IMG/VR virus record: IMGVR_UViG_3300049043_000112
Coordinates: 62,001 to 126,000 of that record
Strand: one strand, 5' to 3'
DNA: 64,000 bases
Source of the DNA: a virus
In this document: positions 54,290 to 61,327 of the stretch, piece by piece
How positions within the stretch are numbered: the stretch's first letter is position 1
How the letters are laid out: every line of letters begins with the position of its first letter
The notes under the pieces: model-generated
What the model was told of the DNA's origin: nothing
Databases searched by the model: none
Seen by the model: only the letters and a program-made list of their open reading frames with translations
Translations under genes and position numbers: made by a program

Positions 54290-54447
54290 TGCTCTTTGAT
54301 TACACAAGACGTGGTACAGTTCAGGTCTCCAGAAGACCCAGAGACTGTAGAAGTATGTAGTGGTGTTTTTTCTGGTGTAAGGTTATAAGAAATTGCTAGA
54401 CCTACAACAAAACCAAATAGAACAATAGCGATATTACGAGTCCGCAT
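54286..54447 (-). CDS. Small membrane/exported protein (53 aa)
   Basis: MRTRNIAIVLFGFVVGLAIS (membrane helix) then Ser/Thr-rich tail with two Cys. Confidence 0.6.
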   Translation of the reverse strand: MRTRNIAIVLFGFVVGLAISYNLTPEKTPLHTSTVSGSSGDLNCTTSCVIKEQ

Positions 54448-54619
54448 TAGTATCCTCAAAATCAAACCATTCATACAGAGAGTTCATCGCAGCATCAACC
54501 ACACAATCAACCACAGCATCTTGGTGTGGATTCTCTACGTGTTTATGAGCACGATTATAACCGAAACGGACACCTTCTTCCAGTGCCATCTCTAATACTT
54601 TACGAAAGTTGGGTTTCAT
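54434..54619 (-). CDS. Small acidic protein (61 aa)
   Basis: MKPNFRKVLEMALEEGVRFG then HVENPHQDAVVDCVVDAAMN. Helical. Confidence 0.65.
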   Translation of the reverse strand: MKPNFRKVLEMALEEGVRFGYNRAHKHVENPHQDAVVDCVVDAAMNSLYEWFDFEDTNADS

Positions 54620-54620
54620 A

Positions 54621-54824
54621 TCAATAAGGAAGAGACTTTAGACCAGTCAGTACTTCTTGAAAGCGTTCAGCACGACTTTTGTGATGTTCTGCATTATCCT
54701 CAAGAACACTTACAATATCGTCCAGGACAACATCCACAGACGCATCAGTATCAAAGTATTGTTGGATTGCTTCGGCAAGATACCTCCGCCGACTCCATTC
54801 CATACTATAGGGTTTGTAGTCCAT
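54621..54824 (-). CDS. Small acidic protein (67 aa)
   Basis: MDYKPYSMEWSRRRYLAEAI then DVVLDDIVSVLEDNAEHHKS. The start follows the consensus promoter; the longer in-frame extension overlaps it. Confidence 0.66.
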   Translation of the reverse strand: MDYKPYSMEWSRRRYLAEAIQQYFDTDASVDVVLDDIVSVLEDNAEHHKSRAERFQEVLTGLKSLPY

Positions 54825-54846
54825 AATAATGGGTGTATATGGGTGT

Positions 54847-54875
54847 ATTATAGGGTATGTGTCAGGTCTTGTCAA
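54847..54875 (-). promoter_or_regulatory. Perfect sigma-70 promoter (TTGACA-N17-TATAAT)
   Basis: TTGACA 54870-54875, 17 bp, TATAAT 54847-54852. It drives 54621-54824. A terminator lies just upstream. Confidence 0.78.
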
Positions 54876-54884
54876 GCACTAAAA

Positions 54885-54900
54885 ACCCCCTTGCGGGGGT
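54885..54900 (-). terminator. Rho-independent terminator after 54914-55090
   Basis: ACCCCC-loop-GGGGGT followed by TTTTAG on the minus strand. Confidence 0.78.
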
Positions 54901-54913
54901 GTATAAGGTTTAT

Positions 54914-55090
54914 TTAATATTCGGTTAGCATTGATCTACACAATCGTTTACAAGATTGGGTTTCTTCATCGCACTCAGTTAAACACTTAAAGTATGCGTT
55001 CATCAATTCGTGTTCGTCAATGAACTCATCTATGGTCTTTTCTAAACTATTCCAAGCAGCCAGTTGATTGAAAGAAATTAGGTTGTGCAT
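54914..55090 (-). CDS. Conserved small cyanophage protein (58 aa)
   Basis: MHNLISFNQLAAWNSLEKTI then YFKCLTECDEETQSCKRLCR. Four Cys in CxxxCDxxxxxCKxxC. GGAGG 6 nt before the ATG. Common in cyanophages. Confidence 0.7.
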   Translation of the reverse strand: MHNLISFNQLAAWNSLEKTIDEFIDEHELMNAYFKCLTECDEETQSCKRLCRSMLTEY

Positions 55091-55155
55091 AATAACCTCC
55101 ATGCACAAAGAATAACATAATAAAGGGAGTTTCGTTCATCCGTATCACCTCGTAC

Positions 55156-55184
55156 AGTATACTATTATCTAGGTGTTTTGTCAG
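55156..55184 (-). promoter_or_regulatory. Sigma-70 promoter (CTGACA-N17-TATACT)
   Basis: CTGACA 55179-55184 and TATACT 55156-55161, 17 bp apart, before 54914-55090. Confidence 0.62.
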
Positions 55185-55221
55185 GATATCTTAACAATAA
55201 TTTATGCCTACGAGTTTATAC

Positions 55222-55374
55222 TTATTCGTTTTCAAGTTCCGCTAGGTAATCTGTCCACCACTGGGGGTCTTTCTCATACTTCCAGTTGGGAACTTCTTTA
55301 CCGTGCTCAAAATACCAACGCCATATTGCCTTATCAATCACTTCAGCAATCTCAATCCTCCTCATTCTTAGCAT
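55222..55374 (-). CDS. Small hypothetical protein (50 aa)
   Basis: MLRMRRIEIAEVIDKAIWRW then YFEHGKEVPNWKYEKDPQWW. GGAG lies 6 nt before this ATG; an in-frame ATG at 55437 would overlap the upstream gene by 86 nt. Confidence 0.58.
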   Translation of the reverse strand: MLRMRRIEIAEVIDKAIWRWYFEHGKEVPNWKYEKDPQWWTDYLAELENE

Positions 55375-55543
55375 CAGTGTCTCCATATGGGTTCTCCACA
55401 TAGGTTCTGTGTTCTCGTTTGGCATCTTCTCGGACATAATTGACTTCTGATACGCTAGAGGACAACCATAAAGATACTTTCATTATAACGTATATAACTG
55501 CCAGTGGAAGAAAACATAAGGAAAGTATGACTGCTTGTTTCAT
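55352..55543 (-). CDS. Small membrane protein (63 aa)
   Basis: MKQAVILSLCFLPLAVIYVI then MKVSLWLSSSVSEV and an acidic tail. ATGA overlap with 55540-55752. Confidence 0.6.
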   Translation of the reverse strand: MKQAVILSLCFLPLAVIYVIMKVSLWLSSSVSEVNYVREDAKREHRTYVENPYGDTDAKNEED

Positions 55544-55752
55544 TCCTGCTCCAAACATTTTTCAAATTTATCTCTTAACTCATTCAGTTTCGTTTGATGT
55601 TGAAACTCCATAATATGTTCATTTAGTTCTTTTTCCTTATCAGTAAATTGCATACGATACTTTGTCTTAATATCAATCAATCGCACCATATCCATATAGT
55701 GCTCTGGACTTTTATTGACAAACTCTTCGTAGGTCAATCTCTTGTTCTCCAA
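55540..55752 (-). CDS. Small helical protein (70 aa)
   Basis: MENKRLTYEEFVNKSPEHYM then QFTDKEKELNEHIMEFQHQT. Coiled-coil-like. Confidence 0.65.
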   Translation of the reverse strand: MENKRLTYEEFVNKSPEHYMDMVRLIDIKTKYRMQFTDKEKELNEHIMEFQHQTKLNELRDKFEKCLEQE

Positions 55753-56051
55753 TCGTTTTCGTCTTCATCACGCTTAAACCAATCAAGAAGTTCATCTGGA
55801 TTGTCAAAACCACGACGACCAAAACGTTCGTGTCCCATACCACCAATATCAAGTTGGTTTAGGAAGTCATCCATTTCATCCATATCAGGGTTCTCTGCTC
55901 TCCTTCTTGCCTGACGGAGTATTGTAGCGGCAGAGCGGTTTGCTTTTGCAAGTTTTTCTGCCCAAATCATATCTTCAAGACTTACCTCTTCATGAAGTAC
56001 AATCTTCTCACAGATTGCTTCAAGTCTTAACCGATATTGTGTAGAGAGCAT
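55734..56051 (-). CDS. Conserved cyanophage protein (105 aa)
   Basis: MLSTQYRLRLEAICEKIVLH then DMIWAEKLAKANRSAATILR and GFDNPDELLDWFKRDEDEND. Typical cyanophage protein of unknown role; helical, acidic end. Confidence 0.74.
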   Translation of the reverse strand: MLSTQYRLRLEAICEKIVLHEEVSLEDMIWAEKLAKANRSAATILRQARRRAENPDMDEMDDFLNQLDIGGMGHERFGRRGFDNPDELLDWFKRDEDENDWRTRD

Positions 56052-56071
56052 AACCTACTCCAAGTATGAGA

Positions 56072-56302
56072 TTATTTATTTTCGTATTCGTCCATTAACT
56101 CCTTTGCGAGTTTCATAGAACGACGCCACATTAGATATTTTACCATAGGATTGCGTGGATTATTCAATAACCACCACTTCTGCTTTTCATAGTTAGACTT
56201 TGCTAACTTAAGCATATAATAAAAAGCAGCGGCAACACTTTCATCAGTCACGATGAAATATGCCACCACTGCAAATACGATAAACCAAGCGTAATAAGTC
56301 AT
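56072..56302 (-). CDS. Small membrane protein (76 aa)
   Basis: MTYYAWFIVFAVVAYFIVTD then FYYMLKLAKSNYEKQKWWLL. One membrane helix; basic cytoplasmic part. ATGA coupling. Confidence 0.68.
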   Translation of the reverse strand: MTYYAWFIVFAVVAYFIVTDESVAAAFYYMLKLAKSNYEKQKWWLLNNPRNPMVKYLMWRRSMKLAKELMDEYENK

Positions 56303-56469
56303 CGTCTAATAGTTTTTAGATAGTCTAGCACGTGCTCACGAACTGACATGAGTTCGTTGTAACATTTTTGATTGTGAGCACATTGGCGTAGTTCGTGATC
56401 TGGTTTATGAACACTTTCTATAAACAAATCCAAACCACGATTCCATTTGACTTCGGGAGTTTCTTCCAT
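56299..56469 (-). CDS. Small hypothetical protein (56 aa)
   Basis: MEETPEVKWNRGLDLFIESV then HNQKCYNELMSVREHVLDYL. Helical. Confidence 0.6.
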   Translation of the reverse strand: MEETPEVKWNRGLDLFIESVHKPDHELRQCAHNQKCYNELMSVREHVLDYLKTIRR

Positions 56470-56500
56470 AATCAATGATGTAGTTGTACTATTTAACTAG

Positions 56501-56743
56501 TTAGAAAAACTTGTCTAAACTAGAAACCGATGCGCCTTTTGCAGACTTTTGAATGTAGGTTTTGGCGGATTTGTAGTTGTTGGCAACGTGAACTTGTTGA
56601 CCATTGTAAATGATTATAAACTTCTTACCAAATGGAACTGCTGCCCACATTCCATCTTTGGTTACATAACCTTCAGGGTCTCCTGGTGTTTCTTTTAAAA
56701 TACCAGGACGAGGAATAAAAGGTTTCTGAAACTTTTCGCTTAT
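56501..56743 (-). CDS. Conserved small protein lacking a normal start (ATA at 56743)
   Basis: (ATA) SEKFQKPFIPRPGILKET then GYVTKDGMWAAVPFGKKFII and HVANNYKSAKTYIQKSAKGA. No ATG/GTG precedes the conserved part; the codon before it is ATA. With G in place of A the site would read GGATGA, a start overlapping the upstream stop as in its neighbours. Confidence 0.6.
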   Translation of the reverse strand: MSEKFQKPFIPRPGILKETPGDPEGYVTKDGMWAAVPFGKKFIIIYNGQQVHVANNYKSAKTYIQKSAKGASVSSLDKFF

Positions 56744-56883
56744 CCGAATACTGCAGTGACACTGATAATTTTAGCCTTAGGATTACGAGCAAGTGCAGTT
56801 TCTCTTGCATCTTGATAATCACGTGCCTCTACGATCTCATCAAAGACCTTACCAGCAACAAAAAGTTGAACTTTGCAGCGCAT
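56740..56883 (-). CDS. Conserved small cyanophage protein (47 aa)
   Basis: MRCKVQLFVAGKVFDEIVEA then YQDARETALARNPKAKIISV. The RCxVQLxVAGK...EARDYQDAR pattern is a standard cyanophage small protein. Confidence 0.75.
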   Translation of the reverse strand: MRCKVQLFVAGKVFDEIVEARDYQDARETALARNPKAKIISVTAVFG

Positions 56884-56925
56884 TGGGTGGATTCCTCCTG
56901 ATGTGTAGGTAGTATAGCAGAAAAA

Positions 56926-58155
56926 TCAGCGTTTGACCACGCTGATGGCAGGGAGACCCTCATTGAAGACGGTATCCACCACCGCTTGGACCTTCCGTGC
57001 CGTGCTGATGCCCACAGAGGAGTAGACAGGGATGCAGACCAGACCGAAGGACTTGGTGTAGTCTTGCAGTGCTCCAGGGGCAATACGACCGCTCTGGAGA
57101 CCCGCTGCGTCGTCCTTATGAAGGCGGATGACCCGTCCAATGGTCTGGGAGATGCCGATATAGTCCATAGAGCGCATAAACAGCACTGCCTCCAGACCAG
57201 ACACGTTGATGCCCTCGGACAGGATGCTATGGTGCAGAACCACAAACTTCTTAGAGTCATCCTTGCCCCAGGCACTCAGAGTGTCGAAGAACACCTCACG
57301 GTTGACCTTTTGACCATCAATTACGGCACCAGTCTTAGACGTGATATACATCCAAGAAAAACCACGATCCTCCAGTTGTTGACAGAAATCAGTCTCAGAA
57401 ACCAGAGAAACAATCTGTTTGGTTGCCTTAGAGCAAATCAGAACCTTGCCAACTTCTTGGGCATCAATAGTCTGAATCAGATTCTCACAATCGACATCAG
57501 CAACAATTTGACCCTTAGAGAGCATCTCAAACTGCTGCACAACAACCTTTGGGGGCACAATGAAACCACCCTCCACCAGTTCAGGAGCAGGGACGTTACA
57601 GATGACGTTGCCATAAACGGCAGCGTCGTTCATCCCAGGTTTGGAAACAGTAGCAGAATGCTTAGGAGTAGCAGTGAAGAAATAGCAGCGGTCAGCATTA
57701 GTAGCGAAGTGCTCCGTAGCAGGGAAAAAGTGACGCTGGACACTGTTATGCGCTTCATCGAAGTAAATGGTATCAACGTGAATATCTGCCTGTTGCAGGC
57801 GTTGCAGGGAGTTATAGGTGGTGAAAATCAGTTGGTGCTTGTATGCACGACGGGACCAGTTGTAAATCTCAGAAGGTTTAGTGGTGCTCTGGTGATGCGT
57901 CTCACCACTATGCACGTGCAGAACAGCAGCAGTCGTGATAAACTCCAGAAACTCAGCAGAGAGTTGCTCAGCAAGCAAAATGCGAGGAGCAACAACAACA
58001 ATGGTCTTAGGAGTATCGGACTGAAACTCACGCAGAGCATCAAAGATAGCAATGTTAGTCTTACCACCGCCAGTCGGAATGATCACCTGACCTTTCAGAT
58101 ACTTAGCAAGGGCATCCAGAGCACGTTGCTGGTGGGGGCGAAGTTGGATCATCAT
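56926..58155 (-). CDS. SF2 DEAD/DEAH-box helicase
   Basis: About 410 residues. IQLRPHQQRALDAL, VIIPTGGGKTNIAI (Walker A), TIYFDEAHNSVQR (DEAH), YFFTATPKH (motif III), FVVLHHSILSEGINV and GISQTIGRVIRLHKD (motifs V-VI). Same family as T4 UvsW/Rad3-like helicases common in cyanophages, probably for replication or repair. Start at the ATGATG after TATAAT; an upstream in-frame codon is TTG. Confidence 0.88.
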   Translation of the reverse strand: MMIQLRPHQQRALDALAKYLKGQVIIPTGGGKTNIAIFDALREFQSDTPKTIVVVAPRILLAEQLSAEFLEFITTAAVLHVHSGETHHQSTTKPSEIYNWSRRAYKHQLIFTTYNSLQRLQQADIHVDTIYFDEAHNSVQRHFFPATEHFATNADRCYFFTATPKHSATVSKPGMNDAAVYGNVICNVPAPELVEGGFIVPPKVVVQQFEMLSKGQIVADVDCENLIQTIDAQEVGKVLICSKATKQIVSLVSETDFCQQLEDRGFSWMYITSKTGAVIDGQKVNREVFFDTLSAWGKDDSKKFVVLHHSILSEGINVSGLEAVLFMRSMDYIGISQTIGRVIRLHKDDAAGLQSGRIAPGALQDYTKSFGLVCIPVYSSVGISTARKVQAVVDTVFNEGLPAISVVKR

Positions 58156-58174
58156 CAACCAATTCAATACAGAT

Positions 58175-58231
58175 ATTATAACACCAGAATCGGCAGCACA
58201 AAACTCCAGTGTGCCAGTTCTGAAATTGTCC
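58175..58231 (-). promoter_or_regulatory. TGNCA-type promoter element before the SF2 helicase
   Basis: GGACA-N10-TGGCACA, 29 bp, then TATAAT. The plus strand carries the late promoter of 58262-60418 just beyond. Confidence 0.78.
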
Positions 58232-58238
58232 TCTCAAC

Positions 58239-58246
58239 AATAAATA
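58239..58246 (+). promoter_or_regulatory. Late promoter (AATAAATA) for 58262-60418
   Basis: AATAAATA, 15 bp before the ATG at 58262. Confidence 0.55.
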
Positions 58247-58261
58247 ATAAAAAAAACCAAA

Positions 58262-60418
58262 ATGGCGATCAAAGTATACAAAAGAATTGGAATAAGAAGA
58301 GATAGAAATCTTGCAGACGTTTCTGATTCGACTGCTGCATTAAACAATCTTTTGGACACTCTGGTTGACGATGCTAATTCTACATTCATATCTGAAGACT
58401 TAAATGCTATTCGTAATGTATTTTCCGTAGGATTAACTAATGAAGGATATCGCCAGATTGTAGGAAGTGCAGAAATATATACAGACTCAAATGGAGTTAC
58501 ACAAACATTTTTTCCAAGAATTACATATCAAAATCGCTTAAATCGCTTTGAAACGTTTTCTGGAAAACCTAGAATTAATGGAGGCGGTGGATTAACTGCA
58601 AAATATTATAATAAAGAACAAGTTTATGAAAATACAACAGATATCTTTTCTGGAGCACCATTTAAAACTGATAATTTTTGGGAAGCAGGGCAGTTTACAT
58701 ACAGTGGAAAAATTACACCAGAAGCAGTTGACGTAAATGGTGGAGTTGAATGGGAAGGTTATTTTATTCCAACGAGCACTGGACAGCATACTTTTTATGT
58801 AGATGGTAGTACATTATTAACATTTGATTTTCAAACTCAGGGTTATGTTTCTGGCATTGGAACCTACACGGAAGTAGCAAGAGTTGGATTATCAAGTATA
58901 TTTTCTAGTTCTGGTAGTATTAATACAAATACACTTACTCTAGCAAGTGCTACAAATACTAAACATATTGGAATTGGACAGAGTGTTTCTGCTTCTGGTA
59001 TTGTTGCTGGCACTACAATTGAGTCCTATAATAGGGATAGTGGAGTTATAACACTTTTACCCCCTTCTGGCACTACATATGCTCTGTCTTCAAACGTAAG
59101 CGGAAACGTTACTTTTTTCAAAACCATAGGGCAAAGCACTCAAGTATACTATACCACATACGTATTAGAAGCATATCAAAAATATAGAATTAGATTTAGA
59201 TATTATATTCCACAATCAGTTGATGCTATTGCCGCTCAGAGGAATATTAGTTTTGTTATTTTAAGACCTGGAGGAAGCACTGATGAATTTTTAAGATATC
59301 AATATCTTTATGATTTAAATTATGATTTTAGCAATAATGCAAAAGGAACTCTTAACTCATTTCTAGATAACTCAATTATTTCTAGTGGAGGAACTTTAGG
59401 AGGAACAGCAAGTTACAACGATTATGTAAAAGTACAAACTTCCAAAAAAGTTGATATTAGATATCAACCAAAATCTTCAGTTAGTGATGTTATCAAAGCA
59501 ACTACAACTGGAACGACAGTTAACTCTTCAAATGTTGTAACCATTTCAAATACATCTGGAATTGAAGTTGGTAATTATGTATTTGGAACTGGAATTCCTG
59601 ATAATACAACTGTTAACCAAATTATCATTAATAATTCAATTATTTTAAATAATAGCGCAACTGCTTCTGGATCAGTTACCTTAACTTTCATTGACCACCG
59701 TGGACTGGTTAAAAGAGCAGTTGGAAGTGGAAGTGCTGGAACTTTTACATTAAGTAGCGGAAACACTACAGACTTGAAATCTGGAATGGTAATGATTGGT
59801 TCTGGAGTTCAGGCATATACTGGAGTTACAACAACTGGTTCAGCATCTGCATTTACAATATCTCCATCGCAAACAATTGGTGCAGGAACAACAGTTTACT
59901 TTTATCAATCTAAAGGTCTAATTAATAATGCTCTAGAACCATTTTGCACTCCATCAACTACAACTTGCTTAATTGTTTCATCACTTACAGCATCTGGTTC
60001 ATCTACAATTTCAGTTAATAGCACCACAGGAATTTCAAATGGTTGGAGTGTTCAAGGGTATCAATTTGATTCTGGTACAACAATTTCTTCCTTCACATCT
60101 AGTAGCATCACACTTAACAAACCAACAATTCGCAGTTTAATCGCTGGTGCAAACTTTACCGTTACAAATGCTAGTGGTGACAGGACACTATGCTGTCCAC
60201 CAACAGATACATCGCCACCGTTTAACCCAACATTAGATGGATTAGAAACAGTTTCTGCTTCTCCAAGTCTTAAAATTCACTCTGGAAATATCGTTTTTGA
60301 TGCTTTGACTGTTGGAACTGCAAATACAATTACAGCATACAATAGTAGCACTGATGTATCCGCGTGTCGTTTATCTATTCAGACAGCATCAGGGACTTAT
60401 AAAATCTTATGTACGTAA
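58262..60418 (+). CDS. Virion structural/tail-fibre protein with PA14-like and repeated modules (718 aa)
   Basis: MAIKVYKRIGIRRDRNLADV leads to a PA14-like domain (LTAKYYNKEQVYENTTDIF, EGYFIPTSTGQHTFYVDGST), a lectin-type module of sugar-binding fibres. Then at least three related beta repeats (NTLTLASATNTKHIGIGQSV; VVTISNTSGIEVGNYVFGTG; TISVNSTTGISNGWSVQGYQ). Likely receptor-binding or decoration. It converges with and overlaps 60407-61326 by 12 nt. Confidence 0.8.
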   Translation: MAIKVYKRIGIRRDRNLADVSDSTAALNNLLDTLVDDANSTFISEDLNAIRNVFSVGLTNEGYRQIVGSAEIYTDSNGVTQTFFPRITYQNRLNRFETFSGKPRINGGGGLTAKYYNKEQVYENTTDIFSGAPFKTDNFWEAGQFTYSGKITPEAVDVNGGVEWEGYFIPTSTGQHTFYVDGSTLLTFDFQTQGYVSGIGTYTEVARVGLSSIFSSSGSINTNTLTLASATNTKHIGIGQSVSASGIVAGTTIESYNRDSGVITLLPPSGTTYALSSNVSGNVTFFKTIGQSTQVYYTTYVLEAYQKYRIRFRYYIPQSVDAIAAQRNISFVILRPGGSTDEFLRYQYLYDLNYDFSNNAKGTLNSFLDNSIISSGGTLGGTASYNDYVKVQTSKKVDIRYQPKSSVSDVIKATTTGTTVNSSNVVTISNTSGIEVGNYVFGTGIPDNTTVNQIIINNSIILNNSATASGSVTLTFIDHRGLVKRAVGSGSAGTFTLSSGNTTDLKSGMVMIGSGVQAYTGVTTTGSASAFTISPSQTIGAGTTVYFYQSKGLINNALEPFCTPSTTTCLIVSSLTASGSSTISVNSTTGISNGWSVQGYQFDSGTTISSFTSSSITLNKPTIRSLIAGANFTVTNASGDRTLCCPPTDTSPPFNPTLDGLETVSASPSLKIHSGNIVFDALTVGTANTITAYNSSTDVSACRLSIQTASGTYKILCT

Positions 60419-60632
60419 GAGTAAGTAGTAAGTCTCACCATTAATAACAACTGGTATTTTATGTGTAAATGAAGTAACTGCAACTTGTGTTGCACTTTCA
60501 GTTCCAAATCCACTAATTCTTATATCATTTCCAAAATAAAGTTCCCCAACAGAAACAGAGTTACTCATCGTACTCAATGCTGTTCCTACTTGCGTCCAGG
60601 GATTATTGTCACTCGAAAAGCTCTTGTATTAC
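60407..60632 (-). pseudogene. C-terminal part of the 60586-61326 gene, out of frame
   Basis: One more A in the plus-strand run at 60616-60619 gives SSDNNPWTQVGTALSTMSNS, VSVGELYFGNDIRISGFGTE and VINGETYYLLLRT to a stop at 60407. The whole gene 60407-61326 is one base short of a multiple of three. Confidence 0.6.
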
Positions 60633-61326
60633 CAATGAAAATACCAGGAGACTTTGCATTTGCCAGTCCCGTCGAATCAATGTTCAACTTTGCTGGATCG
60701 TTAATTACTACTGAACCTTCATATCTTAAATCATCAGTTGTAGTTGTAGTGTCTTGATTAGATTTATATTTGCAATCAATCAAATAATTTGCAGTATCAT
60801 TATTTGATTGGACAGTATCAAATACACCAATTCCTGCACCAATAAATGAAAAGTTTTCAGTGTCTTGAATAATTGGTTGAATAAAATTAATTAGATTTTC
60901 TTGATAAACAGCATCTTTACGGATAAAATAAAAATTAGTTGTAGAAACAGAAGACACATTAATTGTATTTACACCAACAGATGCTGTTGAAGGATTTGTA
61001 GATAACTTAAATTGATTTGTTCCATTAGAATTACAAACATAATAATCAACACCAAAAAATAAAGTTGTTCCCGAACCAACTGTTACAGTTTTACTGACAC
61101 CTACAACGTCGTCATTAGTAAATACGAATTGATTTGCTGCTCCAAAATAAAAGAATCCACTAGAAAGACTGTTATAAGAAACTGTAGATATATTTCTTAG
61201 ATTATTTTGAATAATTCTAAGATCATTTGCAATACCAGCACCACCAAGATTATTCAGTGTTGTGGTATCATTTGTATTTTCTTGAAGATTTAAATCTTTT
61301 CTAAAACCTTGATTTTGTATTGCCAT
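60586..61326 (-). CDS. Virion structural protein (246 aa plus frameshifted end)
   Basis: MAIQNQGFRKDLNLQENTND then LRNISTVSYNSLSSGFFYFG, GVNTINVSSVSTTNFYFIRK and SPGIFIGNTRAF. The N-terminus and Gly/Ser repeats are typical of cyanophage fibre-associated proteins. After AF the frame changes; see 60407-60632. Confidence 0.75.
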   Translation of the reverse strand: MAIQNQGFRKDLNLQENTNDTTTLNNLGGAGIANDLRIIQNNLRNISTVSYNSLSSGFFYFGAANQFVFTNDDVVGVSKTVTVGSGTTLFFGVDYYVCNSNGTNQFKLSTNPSTASVGVNTINVSSVSTTNFYFIRKDAVYQENLINFIQPIIQDTENFSFIGAGIGVFDTVQSNNDTANYLIDCKYKSNQDTTTTTDDLRYEGSVVINDPAKLNIDSTGLANAKSPGIFIGNTRAFRVTIIPGRK

Positions 61327-61327
61327 T

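Noticed and set aside
56986-58305. A 439-codon plus-strand frame opposite the SF2 helicase
   Set aside because: It mirrors the helicase codons; the product has no domain, and the helicase motifs are clear on the minus strand.
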